Positions 44,287-53,036 of a stretch of 64,000 nt of DNA are shown here, piece by piece (the stretch's first letter is position 1; each line of letters opens with the position of its first letter). The position numbers and the translations under genes are program-made. The notes below the pieces were generated by a model. That model was not told the DNA's origin. It ran no database searches and saw only the letters and a list, made by a program, of their open reading frames with translations. Source of the stretch: Chryseobacterium daecheongense. Its GTDB lineage: Bacteria; Bacteroidota; Bacteroidia; Flavobacteriales; Weeksellaceae. The stretch is taken from positions 2,666,001-2,730,000 of the forward strand of contig CP115858.1 of NCBI GenBank assembly GCA_027920525.1. The letters run 5' to 3'.

Positions 44287-44877
44287 TTATCTGGTAAGGA
44301 TAATATTATTCTCTTCCATGATTTTTCTCAGGTTGATCAGCGCATACCTTACACGTCCCAATGTAGTGTTAATGCTCATTTCCGTGTGATCTGCAATCTC
44401 TTTAAAGCTCAACCCATCAAAAAATCTTAACTTAATAACCTCTTGCTGATTCTGAGGCAGGTATTGCAGCATTCGCAATAAATCTTCCTGAATCTGATTA
44501 GTCACTAATTGATCTTCAATATTTTCTGAAGGCTCTCTGATTAAATCGAAAATAGAATATTCGTCAGTTTCAAAAGTTGTTTCCGAAACCTTGATATTTT
44601 TCGATTTCAATCTGAAATGGTCAATAATAAGATTATAGGCAATTCTTTTAGCCCAAAGAATAAATTTTCCTTCTTCGTTATAACGTCCTTCTTTCAACAT
44701 CACGATGATTTTCATGAATGTATCCTGGAAAACATCATTAGCTAGGTCTTCATCATTAATTTTGTAAAAAATGAATGTAAACAATTCTCTCTGATGACGA
44801 TGAATAAGAGTTGATAAAGCTCCTTCGTCTCCTTTTTGGTAAAGGGAAATTAATACGCAATCCGATTTTGATTTCAT
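44287..44877 (-). CDS. ECF-type sigma-70 family sigma factor
   Basis: 196 residues. Region 2 (about 20-95) contains NDEDLANDVFQDTFMKII and WAKRIAYNLIIDHFR; region 4 (about 130-190) contains LPQNQQEVIKLRFFDGLSFKEIA and TEMSINTTLGRVRYAL. No anti-sigma gene is adjacent. It probably activates a stress or envelope regulon. Confidence 0.92.
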   Translation of the reverse strand: MKSKSDCVLISLYQKGDEGALSTLIHRHQRELFTFIFYKINDEDLANDVFQDTFMKIIVMLKEGRYNEEGKFILWAKRIAYNLIIDHFRLKSKNIKVSETTFETDEYSIFDLIREPSENIEDQLVTNQIQEDLLRMLQYLPQNQQEVIKLRFFDGLSFKEIADHTEMSINTTLGRVRYALINLRKIMEENNIILTR

Positions 44878-45077
44878 GACTTTCTTCTCAATATAATATA
44901 TATTTGCCGACAGTTTTTCTTCCAGATATTTTATCTGGTTTTAGCTGTAAATACAAAACAGTTTTTCAGAGTAAAGTCCAATCAATAAGCAGTTCGTTTA
45001 TTTATGGATGTAAATATAATAAAATTTTAATAACTGTTAACCTATTATTAATATTTAGAAAAAATTTTTAAAAAAAA

Positions 45078-45569
45078 TCACTTAAACATATCATGAATGA
45101 AGACAGTTGGGATATTTAATGTAAAATTTACATTCACTCCTTTTAGCTGTTTTCCGTTCAATTCAGCGTCTCCAAAGGGAAAAGCATACCCTGCAGTCAA
45201 ATCCAGCAGCCCGAATAAAGTAACCCCTACTTTGGGTGCAATATATTTATTGGTCCCTTCAACTCCTGCTAAAAAATAATAAGAGTGATAAAAATCTACA
45301 TTTTTTTCAAAATTAAGCAAGACATCTGCCTGAATTTTGGGCATGATGGCAAATTTAGAATTAGTGGAACCCATTAATGCGGAAGCTCCTAATCTGTAAA
45401 TAACATCGTCATTCTTAAGGAAAAGTAATTTTCCACCCAATTCTCCGAAGCTTTGGTTTTGATATGTATATCCAACACTAATCATTTTGTGCATGGTATA
45501 TTGTGCACTTGCGTAGGTGGATAAAAAAAATACGGATACAACCGTTATTACCCATCGGAAATTCATCAT
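45078..45569 (-). CDS. Exported protein, outer-membrane beta-barrel-like
   Basis: 163 residues with a signal peptide ending at YASAQ. The mature part alternates polar and aromatic residues in strands (ISVGYTYQNQSF, VIYRLGASALMG, SYYFLAGVEG) with Gly-rich turns, like a small outer-membrane barrel. I do not recognise a family. It stands alone downstream of metK, separated by a terminator. Confidence 0.68.
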   Translation of the reverse strand: MMNFRWVITVVSVFFLSTYASAQYTMHKMISVGYTYQNQSFGELGGKLLFLKNDDVIYRLGASALMGSTNSKFAIMPKIQADVLLNFEKNVDFYHSYYFLAGVEGTNKYIAPKVGVTLFGLLDLTAGYAFPFGDAELNGKQLKGVNVNFTLNIPTVFIHDMFK

Positions 45570-45595
45570 CTTTTTATTTATTTAAGGTGTAAAAT

Positions 45596-45634
45596 TAAAA
45601 AAAAACTGCCTTATCTTGTTAAAGATAAAGCAGT
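45596..45634 (-). terminator. Rho-independent terminator of metK
   Basis: ACTGC plus CTTATCT (45605-45616) pair with AGATAAAG plus CAGT (45623-45634), and the minus strand continues in a run of nine T. It lies 22 bases past the metK stop. Confidence 0.9.
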
Positions 45635-45655
45635 ATAAATATCTCAAAGAAAAAA

Positions 45656-46936
45656 TTAAATACCAAATGCTGTTTTAATCTCTTCTACTTTGTCTAATTT
45701 CTCCCAGGTGAAGAATTCCAGGTCTTTAAGCGTAAGCTCATTTTTATGACCTTTATTAAACGTTTTATCAGCAATGTAGTGTTCTTTACCCATATGCCCG
45801 TAAGAAGCTGTTTCCTGATAAATAGGGTTTCTTAATTTCAGATTTTCTTCAATTGCGTAAGGTCTCAGATCGAAAATTGCAGAAACTTTCTTCGCAATTT
45901 CCCCATCATGAAGATCTACTTTTGAAGTCCCATATGTGTTGATATACAGACCACAAGGCTCAGCAACACCAATTGCATAAGAAACCTGCACCAATACTTC
46001 ATCTGCAACACCTGCAGCTACAAGGTTTTTAGCAATATGCCTTGTTGCGTAAGCAGCACTTCTGTCTACTTTTGAAGGGTCTTTTCCGGAAAATGCCCCA
46101 CCTCCGTGAGCTCCTTTTCCACCGTATGTATCCACAATGATCTTTCTACCTGTAAGACCGGTATCACCATGAGGACCACCGATTACAAATTTCCCGGTAG
46201 GATTGATGTGATATTTGATCTGATCGTTGAATAAAGCTTTGATTTCCTCCGGCTGTTGAGCCACTACTCTTGGGATCAGGATATTTTTGATATCCTCACG
46301 GATCTTGTTCAACATTTCTTCTTCGGATCCAAAGTCATCATGTTGAGTAGATACTACGATAGAATCAATTCTTACCGGTTTATGATCGTCAGAATATTCA
46401 ATAGTAACCTGGCTTTTCGCATCAGGACGTAAATAAGTAATTTCTTTATTTTCTCTTCTTACTGCAGAAAGCTCTTTTAGAATAGTATGTGCAAGGTCAA
46501 GTGCCAAAGGCATATAATTAGCGGTCTCATTAGTAGCATAACCAAACATCATTCCCTGGTCTCCTGCACCTTGTGCATTAGCCTTGCTTTCAAAAGTCCC
46601 ATCTGCTACTTTTCTATCAACCCCCTGATTGATATCCGGTGATTGCTCATGGATCGCAGAGATTACCCCGCAAGAGTCTCCATTGAACATATACTCTCCT
46701 TTTGTATAACCTATTCCATTGATTACCTCTCTGGCAATGGTCTGAACATCAAGATAAGCATCCGACTTAACCTCTCCTGCCAATACTACCTGTCCGGTAG
46801 TAACAAGTGTTTCACACGCTACTTTTGAGGATTTATCGTATGCTAGAAAATGATCAATCAAAGCGTCAGAAATCTGATCCGCAATTTTATCAGGATGCCC
46901 TTCTGAAACGGATTCAGATGTAAATAAATAAGACAT
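45656..46936 (-). CDS. metK: S-adenosylmethionine synthetase
   Basis: 426 residues. Family motifs are complete: [15 protein letters not shown] near the N-terminus, [12 protein letters not shown] near residue 122, the phosphate loop GGGAFSGKD near 275, and the flexible loop. It makes SAM from methionine and ATP. No SAM riboswitch was recognised upstream, but a strong Bacteroidetes promoter is present at 47076-47107. Confidence 0.97.
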   Translation of the reverse strand: MSYLFTSESVSEGHPDKIADQISDALIDHFLAYDKSSKVACETLVTTGQVVLAGEVKSDAYLDVQTIAREVINGIGYTKGEYMFNGDSCGVISAIHEQSPDINQGVDRKVADGTFESKANAQGAGDQGMMFGYATNETANYMPLALDLAHTILKELSAVRRENKEITYLRPDAKSQVTIEYSDDHKPVRIDSIVVSTQHDDFGSEEEMLNKIREDIKNILIPRVVAQQPEEIKALFNDQIKYHINPTGKFVIGGPHGDTGLTGRKIIVDTYGGKGAHGGGAFSGKDPSKVDRSAAYATRHIAKNLVAAGVADEVLVQVSYAIGVAEPCGLYINTYGTSKVDLHDGEIAKKVSAIFDLRPYAIEENLKLRNPIYQETASYGHMGKEHYIADKTFNKGHKNELTLKDLEFFTWEKLDKVEEIKTAFGI

Positions 46937-47075
46937 ATTATTCTTTGTTTTATTAAATTAAAAATATGAGGAATAACGTGAATAATTGCATGGAAAGCTC
47001 AAAAAGAATACTGTTTTAGCTTTTTTTTATAGAGGTTGCAATCAGGTCAAATTTTTCCTCGTTTGTAAACAGGGG

Positions 47076-47107
47076 CAAAGTTAAGGACTATTTTTCAATA
47101 GCCAAAA
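47076..47107 (-). promoter_or_regulatory. Promoter of metK with -33 and -7 boxes
   Basis: On the minus strand TTTTG (47107-47103) is followed after 19 bases by TAACTTTG (47083-47076), a good fit to the Bacteroidetes consensus. The leader to metK is about 130 bases. Confidence 0.7.
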
Positions 47108-47169
47108 CTTTTAAGAAATAATTATAAATTTCTTGAAACAAGCGATTTATCCCGATTGAGTATAAAAAA

Positions 47170-48120
47170 CTATTGTGGTTTTATGCTTACGAAATCTTTT
47201 GGACTTTCATTATAATTAAGTCTTTCTTTTAAAGAAGACTGGATTGAAGAAGACAATTCGTCAATAATCTTTTGTTTGAAAGTCGGTTTGTAATAAATGA
47301 TGCTTATTTCCCTGTAAGGGAAAGGCTTCTTAAATCTGAAAACTTTACCTTTCTGTTCTTCAGAAAGCTGGCTTAAAGCCAATTCCGGCAGAATACTTAT
47401 TCCTCCTACCTTATCAACCATATGAACCAGCGTCTGGATGTTGGAAGCAAGGAAGTCAAGATTTTTTGGCTTGAGTGTATTTTCTTTCAGATGACAAATG
47501 TTTTCAAACTGATTTCTCAAACAGTTCCCTTCTTCCAGAAGCCATACTTTTTCAACATTAAGCTCCTCAGGAATAATATAGGAATTCTTTTTATTAGCTT
47601 GTGTATCGGAACTGTAGATCATCAGCTCTTCATTGAACAGAAAATCCTGATAGAATTCATCCGCCGTATCATACGGAGTCGAAATAATTCCAGCATCCAG
47701 TTCCCCAGCCTTTAAAGCTTTGATAATACTGTCTGTTGTCATTTCCTTCACGTTCATCTGAATTTTCGGATTCTCATCAAGGAATTTGAAAATTTCTGTA
47801 GGTAAAATAAAGGAAGATACTGTAGGAATAATTCCCAGGTTAATTGTTCCTCCTAAAATGTTATTAAGCAGGTTTGCTTTATTTCTCAGCTCATTGACAG
47901 ATTCTATAATCACCTTCGCCTGATCAATAATCTGAAGCCCTACATCAGTGGTACGGATCGGGTGCGTAGTCCTGTCGAACACCTTTACATCCAGTTCATC
48001 CTCAAATTTCTGTATCATCGCACTTAGTGTAGGCTGCGTAATGAAGCATGCTTGAGCTGCTTTCCCAAAATGTTTGTACTTATCTACAGCGATAAGATAC
48101 TCCAATTGCTGAATGTTCAT
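47170..48120 (-). CDS. oxyR: OxyR-type LysR family transcriptional regulator
   Basis: 316 residues. The N-terminal winged helix reads MNIQQLEYLIAVDKYKHFGKA and TQPTLSAMIQKFE. The redox pair of OxyR is present: Cys200 and Cys209 in GNCLRNQFENICH. It should sense peroxide by disulfide formation and control the divergent katA gene. The intergenic region of 118 bases carries promoters in both directions. Confidence 0.93.
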   Translation of the reverse strand: MNIQQLEYLIAVDKYKHFGKAAQACFITQPTLSAMIQKFEDELDVKVFDRTTHPIRTTDVGLQIIDQAKVIIESVNELRNKANLLNNILGGTINLGIIPTVSSFILPTEIFKFLDENPKIQMNVKEMTTDSIIKALKAGELDAGIISTPYDTADEFYQDFLFNEELMIYSSDTQANKKNSYIIPEELNVEKVWLLEEGNCLRNQFENICHLKENTLKPKNLDFLASNIQTLVHMVDKVGGISILPELALSQLSEEQKGKVFRFKKPFPYREISIIYYKPTFKQKIIDELSSSIQSSLKERLNYNESPKDFVSIKPQ

Positions 48121-48140
48121 CTGATTAATATTATCTATTA

Positions 48141-48168
48141 CAAAGATATGATGTTTTTGCTATAAGCA
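48141..48168 (-). promoter_or_regulatory. Candidate promoter of oxyR
   Basis: Minus-strand TTG at 48168-48166 and TATCTTTG at 48148-48141 are 17 bases apart. It overlaps the katA promoter. Confidence 0.5.
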
Positions 48169-48190
48169 ATTAAAAATTCAAGTAAATTTG
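48154..48190 (+). promoter_or_regulatory. Candidate promoter of katA
   Basis: TTTTTG ending at 48159 and TAAATTTG at 48183-48190 lie 23 bases apart, within the Bacteroidetes range. It interleaves with the oxyR promoter, so OxyR binding could control both. Confidence 0.55.
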
Positions 48191-48238
48191 ATAATTCTTA
48201 CATCCAAAAACACAACAAATAAATCAAATCTTAACTAT

Positions 48239-49726
48239 ATGGATTCTAAAAAATTAACATTAAGCAGCGGTGCTCCGTACTTTGAGCATCAGGATTCTCA
48301 GACGGTAGGTCCCAGAGGTCCTGTCCTATTGCAGGACTTTATTCTTCAGGAAAACCTTGCCCATTTCGTAAGAGAAAGAATTCCCGAAAGAATTGTTCAT
48401 GCAAAAGGAAGCGGCGCTTATGGAACATTCACCGTAACACACGATATTAGTAAATATACCAAAGCAAAATTATTTTCGAAGGTGGGAAACTCCTGCAGAA
48501 TGTTTGCAAGGTTTTCTACCGTAGGTGGTGAGAAAGGAAGCGCGGATACCGCAAGAGACCCGAGAGGTTTTGCATTAAAATTTTACACTGAAGATGGAAA
48601 CTGGGATCTTGTAGGTAATAATACTCCTGTGTTTTTTATTAAAGATGCCAAAAAATTCCCTGATTTTATTCATACTCAAAAAAGAGTGCCGAAAACAAAT
48701 TTAAAGAGTGCCACAATGATGTGGGATTTTTGGAGCCTGAATCCTGAATCCCTTCACCAGGTTCTGATCTTAATGTCCGACAGAGGTACGCCTCATGGTT
48801 ACAGGCATATGCACGGATTCGGATCCCATACCTTCTCTATGATTAATGCAAACAATGAAAGAGTTTGGGTAAAATTCCATTTCAAAACAAAACAGGGAAT
48901 TAAAAACTTCAACAATGAGGAAGCCGTAAAGATGGCTGGTGAAAATCCAGACTTTGCGCAGGAAGATCTTTGTAATGCTATAGAAAATGGTGATTTCCCG
49001 AAATGGACCTTATACATCCAGGTAATGACTGAAGAGCAGGCAAAAGATTTCAGATGGAATCCTTTTGATGTAACCAAGGTTTGGTTCCAGAATGACTTCC
49101 CTCTAATTGAGGTTGGAGAAATGGAACTGAATGAAGTACCTGTTAATTATTTTGCACATGTAGAACAATCCACATTTTCCCCTAGCAATCTGATCAATGG
49201 AATTAGTTTTTCTCCGGATAAAATGCTTCAGGGAAGATTATTCTCATATCCCGATGCTCACAGATACAGAGTAGGAGTAAATGCTCATCAGCTGGAAGTG
49301 AACCGTTGCCCTTTTGCTACCAACAATTACCAGAGAGATGGTTTTATGGCTGACTCCAGTGAATATGCTGATAAGCCTAACTACCATCCTAACAGCTTTG
49401 ATGACATCAAGCCGGATCCTTCTTATAAAGGTTATGATTATGAACTTGATAGCGCTCATGTAGCTTTCTACAACAGAAATGAAAATGATGATGATCATTA
49501 TACACAACCCGGGCTGCTTTATACAAAAGCAATGAATACTGAAGACCGGGAACGCCTTGTCCATAATATTGTGGGAAGCATGAAGGGGATTGACGGACCA
49601 AAGAGAGATGAAATCATAAATCGTCAGCTGTGTCATTTTTTCAGAGCGAATATTGAACTTGGCATGAAAGTAGCATCACAGCTAAATATCAATATCGATA
49701 GCAATATGATGAATCACATCAAATAA
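48239..49726 (+). CDS. katA: Monofunctional heme catalase
   Basis: About 495 residues, a small-subunit clade 3 catalase. The distal His and surrounding [16 protein letters not shown], the [18 protein letters not shown] and [14 protein letters not shown] motifs, and the proximal heme Tyr in [14 protein letters not shown] are intact. It removes hydrogen peroxide. The ATG at 48239 is chosen because an earlier start at 48188 would lie on the promoter -7 box. Confidence 0.96.
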   Translation: MDSKKLTLSSGAPYFEHQDSQTVGPRGPVLLQDFILQENLAHFVRERIPERIVHAKGSGAYGTFTVTHDISKYTKAKLFSKVGNSCRMFARFSTVGGEKGSADTARDPRGFALKFYTEDGNWDLVGNNTPVFFIKDAKKFPDFIHTQKRVPKTNLKSATMMWDFWSLNPESLHQVLILMSDRGTPHGYRHMHGFGSHTFSMINANNERVWVKFHFKTKQGIKNFNNEEAVKMAGENPDFAQEDLCNAIENGDFPKWTLYIQVMTEEQAKDFRWNPFDVTKVWFQNDFPLIEVGEMELNEVPVNYFAHVEQSTFSPSNLINGISFSPDKMLQGRLFSYPDAHRYRVGVNAHQLEVNRCPFATNNYQRDGFMADSSEYADKPNYHPNSFDDIKPDPSYKGYDYELDSAHVAFYNRNENDDDHYTQPGLLYTKAMNTEDRERLVHNIVGSMKGIDGPKRDEIINRQLCHFFRANIELGMKVASQLNINIDSNMMNHIK

Positions 49727-49748
49727 GCAAACAAAATAATATTTCAAC

Positions 49749-49788
49749 AAAAAAGGAAAAAATATCAACTTTTTTTCCTTTTTTTTGT
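49749..49788 (+). terminator. Terminator after katA
   Basis: An A-rich arm with AAGGAAAAAA pairs with TTTTTTTCCTTTTTTT around a short loop, followed by more T. It is 22 bases past the katA stop. Confidence 0.78.
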
Positions 49789-49831
49789 AAAAAAATGATA
49801 ATTTGCAAGGGTTAGTATTTAAAGTGGAAAA

Positions 49832-50599
49832 ATGAGTTACGAAAATATATTATTAAAAAAAGAAGATAAATTAGCTATTATTACAATAAACAGACCTGAA
49901 AGTCTCAATGCACTAAACGCTAAAACCATCCAGGAAATAAGTTCAGCTTTAGACGACCTGGATTTGGACAAGTCTTGCAGGGTGATTATTCTTACAGGAA
50001 GTGGTGAGAAATCTTTCGTTGCAGGAGCAGACATCAAAGAATTCAGTGATTTCGGACAGGAAAAGGCTGAAGAATTGGCAAAAAACGGTCAAAATTCTCT
50101 TTTTAATAAAATAGAAAATCTCTCTAAACCAGTCATTGCAGCAGTCAATGGCTTTGCTTTAGGTGGAGGTTTAGAGCTTGCTATGGCATGCCATATCAGA
50201 TATGCTTCGGAAAATGCTAAATTAGGACTTCCGGAAGTAACCTTAGGACTGATTCCTGGTTACGGAGGAACGCAAAGGCTTCCTAAGCTTGTCGGAAAAG
50301 GTATTGCCAACGAAATGATCTTCTCAGCTAAAATGATTCCCGCTCAAAGAGCCAAAGAAATCGGATTGGTGAACGAAGTATATCCTATTGAAGACTTATT
50401 AACCAAAACAAAGGAACTAGCAAACGTTATTGCCTTCAATTCACCCATGGCAATTTCCAAGGCTATTCATGCAGTGAATTTATCGGATACGGATAAAGGC
50501 TTTGATACTGAGATTAAGTATTTTGGCGAGCTTTTTGAACTAGCTGATAAACAAGAGGGAGTAAGTGCTTTTCTGGAAAAAAGAAAACCTAACTTCTAA
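49832..50599 (+). CDS. Enoyl-CoA hydratase/isomerase family protein
   Basis: 255 residues of crotonase fold. The oxyanion-hole region AGADIKEF near residue 65 and the GGGLELAMACH and LPEVTLGLIPGYGGTQRL segments carry both conserved glutamates, so enoyl-CoA hydratase activity in fatty acid degradation is likely. It begins a plus-strand run with the dCMP deaminase, xerD and NUDIX genes. Confidence 0.93.
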   Translation: MSYENILLKKEDKLAIITINRPESLNALNAKTIQEISSALDDLDLDKSCRVIILTGSGEKSFVAGADIKEFSDFGQEKAEELAKNGQNSLFNKIENLSKPVIAAVNGFALGGGLELAMACHIRYASENAKLGLPEVTLGLIPGYGGTQRLPKLVGKGIANEMIFSAKMIPAQRAKEIGLVNEVYPIEDLLTKTKELANVIAFNSPMAISKAIHAVNLSDTDKGFDTEIKYFGELFELADKQEGVSAFLEKRKPNF

Positions 50600-50641
50600 G
50601 ATTATTTTTACAAATTATTTCGAAAAAAACAATGCTGCGGT

Positions 50642-51064
50642 ATGAATAAGTTTGATAAAGCTTATCTAAAAATGGCTCAGGAATGGGCAAAACTTTCCTA
50701 CTGTAAAAGAAAACAAGTAGGAGCTCTTATCGTAAAAGATAGGATGATTATTTCAGATGGTTATAACGGAACTCCTTCGGGATTCGAGAATTGTTGTGAA
50801 GATGCAGAGGGAAAAACACATTGGTACGTATTACATGCAGAAGCAAATGCTATATTAAAATTAGCTGCTTCTACCCAATCTGCAAAAGGAGCAACGCTGT
50901 ATTTAACGCTTTCTCCATGTAAAGAGTGCAGCAAGCTAATTTTACAGGCTGGGATTGCAAGACTGGTATATATCAATGAGTATTCGGATGACGATGGGAT
51001 ATCATTCCTTAAAAACCATAATATTGAAATAGAACAAATTTCTGATTGTGAACTAAAAAAATAA
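50642..51064 (+). CDS. dCMP deaminase-like cytidylate deaminase
   Basis: 140 residues with the zinc-dependent deaminase motifs HAEANAI (His65, Glu67) and SPCKEC (Cys93, Cys96), and the NGTPSGFENC loop typical of deoxycytidylate deaminases. It should convert dCMP to dUMP for thymidylate synthesis. It is 5 bases upstream of xerD. Confidence 0.93.
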   Translation: MNKFDKAYLKMAQEWAKLSYCKRKQVGALIVKDRMIISDGYNGTPSGFENCCEDAEGKTHWYVLHAEANAILKLAASTQSAKGATLYLTLSPCKECSKLILQAGIARLVYINEYSDDDGISFLKNHNIEIEQISDCELKK

Positions 51065-51069
51065 CACAA

Positions 51070-51981
51070 ATGACTTGGGATGAAAAAATTAAAGATTTTG
51101 AAATCTTTCTTCGTTTCGAAAGAAATTTTTCAGAAAACACTCTAGACGCTTATGTTAGAGACATTAAAAAACTAAAGGAGTACGCTGAGGAAGACCTCGA
51201 CAATATCGGACCGGATGTGATCGGATACGATAATTTACAGGAGTATATCTTCAATCTTTCCAAACAAAAATTCAGTGAGCGGTCGCAGGCCAGATGGATA
51301 TCTTCTATCAAGGCTTTTTTCAAGTTCCTTCTGGAGGATGAAGCCCGTGAGGATAATCCGGCAGCATTGCTTGAAGGCCCTAAATTGGGATTATACCTTC
51401 CCGACACACTAAGCCTTATGGATATCAACAAGATTATCGGAGCCATTGAAGTGAACTCGGATCTGGGAAGAAGAAATCAGTGTATTGTAGAAGTACTTTA
51501 TGGTTGTGGACTTCGGGTATCAGAACTTATTGATCTGAAAATTTCAAACATTAATTTTAAAGAAAATTACATTAAGGTGAACGGGAAGGGAAATAAAACC
51601 CGTTTCGTTCCTTTGGCTGATTACACCGCTGAATTATTGAACAGTTACATCAAAGAGGTGCGTTCTAAAAACAAGATCAACAAGAAATATGAAGATTCAT
51701 TATTCCTGAACAGCAGAGGAACTTCCATGTCCAGAGTGATTGTATTTCTTATTATTAAAGAACTCACGGATAAAGCCGGTGTAAGTAAAAAAATATCCCC
51801 ACATACCTTCAGACATTCATTTGCTACACATTTACTACAAAACGGAGCTGACTTAAGATATATTCAGGAAATGCTTGGTCATTCAAGCATTACGACAACT
51901 GAAATTTATACTCATTTAAAAACCGAAGAACTACGGGATGTCATTTTAAATTACCATCCCCGAAATATTAATATTGCTTAA
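51070..51981 (+). CDS. xerD: Site-specific tyrosine recombinase XerD
   Basis: 303 residues. Catalytic residues are all visible: Arg149 in CGLRVSEL, Lys173 region, His245 and Arg248 in HTFRHSF, His271 in LGHSSI and the nucleophile Tyr280 in EIYTHL. The N-terminal SAM-like core-binding domain spans about 1-105. It should resolve chromosome dimers at dif. The stop overlaps the following NUDIX start by one base. No mobile element surrounds it. Confidence 0.94.
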   Translation: MTWDEKIKDFEIFLRFERNFSENTLDAYVRDIKKLKEYAEEDLDNIGPDVIGYDNLQEYIFNLSKQKFSERSQARWISSIKAFFKFLLEDEAREDNPAALLEGPKLGLYLPDTLSLMDINKIIGAIEVNSDLGRRNQCIVEVLYGCGLRVSELIDLKISNINFKENYIKVNGKGNKTRFVPLADYTAELLNSYIKEVRSKNKINKKYEDSLFLNSRGTSMSRVIVFLIIKELTDKAGVSKKISPHTFRHSFATHLLQNGADLRYIQEMLGHSSITTTEIYTHLKTEELRDVILNYHPRNINIA

Positions 51982-52496
51982 TGAAATTATTGAAATATTG
52001 TCCAAACTGTGGCAAAGAATCTCTACACTGGGATGGCGAAAAAAAATGGAGCTGCCCTCTATGCAATTTCACTTTATATAACAATGTAGCAGGAGCTGTG
52101 GCTGTTGTTATAAGATATGGTGATGAAATTTACCTGACAAGAAGAAACCGGGATCCTAAAAAAGGAAAGCTGGACCTAGCAGGTGGTTTTGTTGACCCGA
52201 AAGAAAGTGCAGAAGAAACCTGTAAAAGAGAACTTTTTGAAGAGCTACAGCTGAATATCGATATTTCAAATTTAAAATACCTTACCAGCCTACCTAATAT
52301 CTATCAATATAAAGAGATCGACTACAATACGATCGATTTGTTTTATGAATACCGCGTGGATAAAAAATTCGAAGTTAACATTGAATTATCCGAAATATCG
52401 GAAGCACAGTGGATTCCACTAAAAGATATTAAACTGGAGGATATTGCTTTTGATTCTCAGAAAATATTTTTTAAGCAATATTTAAACAATCTATAA
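51981..52496 (+). CDS. NUDIX hydrolase with N-terminal zinc ribbon
   Basis: 171 residues. A zinc ribbon with CPNC (7-10) and CPLC (25-28) precedes a NUDIX domain whose box runs GGFVDPKESAEETCKREL then FEELQL. This layout is similar to NudC-like NADH pyrophosphatases, though shorter. It hydrolyses a nucleoside diphosphate-linked substrate, not determined by sequence alone. Confidence 0.9.
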   Translation: MKLLKYCPNCGKESLHWDGEKKWSCPLCNFTLYNNVAGAVAVVIRYGDEIYLTRRNRDPKKGKLDLAGGFVDPKESAEETCKRELFEELQLNIDISNLKYLTSLPNIYQYKEIDYNTIDLFYEYRVDKKFEVNIELSEISEAQWIPLKDIKLEDIAFDSQKIFFKQYLNNL

Positions 52497-52516
52497 TTAC
52501 ACAATTTAAAATATTG

Positions 52517-52545
52517 ATAGCAGGGCCAAAGCTCTGCTATTATTA
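52517..52545. terminator. Terminator between convergent NUDIX and heme-binding genes
   Basis: Arms ATAGCAGGGC (52517-52526) and GCTCTGCTAT (52531-52540) pair with one G-T, then a T-rich tail. The core GGGCCAAAGCTC recalls the REP-like palindrome at 39421, so it may be one of that family used as a terminator. Confidence 0.7.
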
Positions 52546-52570
52546 TTTTACGACGCTACAAACCAGCGTA

Positions 52571-53029
52571 TCAGTAAGTTTTTGATTTCAGCATTTCCTC
52601 GAAATAATTGATCAGCAGTTTTCGCTCTGCTTCGGATAAATTAGCCTCCTTATGATACACAATATATCCGGGCATCGGCATTGTCCTGCTTTGAAGTGTT
52701 GGAATAATACTGTTAAGCATACTTATCTTCAAATCTGAATTGTAAGTTTGCCAGATCGAAAAGTTCAGATGCTCTCTTCCATCATTAACATGGCTTTTTA
52801 TAGACCATGATATAGGCGCTATATAAGAATACTTAGGATATACCGTTTCGTTGGAATGACAGTCATAGCAAGCTCCTTTTATAAGTTTAGTGATCTTTTC
52901 GGGTGTTTGTTTTGCATCTACAAAATTTACCTTATGATCAACGGGCATATTGGTCCTGTCTATAGGGATAAACTGAATGAGTGCAAAAACAACCAGGCTC
53001 CAGAATACAATCTTCTTTATCGTTTTCAT
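52571..53029 (-). CDS. Membrane-anchored heme-binding domain protein
   Basis: 152 residues. One N-terminal helix (about 7-20) is followed by a Haem_bd-type domain with a single c-type heme motif CYDCH near residue 54 and MPGYIVYHKEA later, consistent with a monoheme cytochrome. Probably exposed to the periplasm. It follows the Ig-like lipoprotein gene after 7 bases and may be co-transcribed. Confidence 0.82.
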   Translation of the reverse strand: MKTIKKIVFWSLVVFALIQFIPIDRTNMPVDHKVNFVDAKQTPEKITKLIKGACYDCHSNETVYPKYSYIAPISWSIKSHVNDGREHLNFSIWQTYNSDLKISMLNSIIPTLQSRTMPMPGYIVYHKEANLSEAERKLLINYFEEMLKSKTY

Positions 53030-53036
53030 ACGTTCT

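Noticed and set aside
44909..44916. TATATTTG as a plus-strand promoter
   Set aside because: It fits TAnnTTTG but points at no plus-strand gene; probably chance in AT-rich DNA.
46937..47169. SAM riboswitch upstream of metK
   Set aside because: I could not find the conserved elements of known SAM classes; only a promoter was supported.
51070..51981. XerD as integrase of a mobile element
   Set aside because: No att repeats, cargo or composition change around it; it lies among metabolic genes and matches chromosomal XerD.
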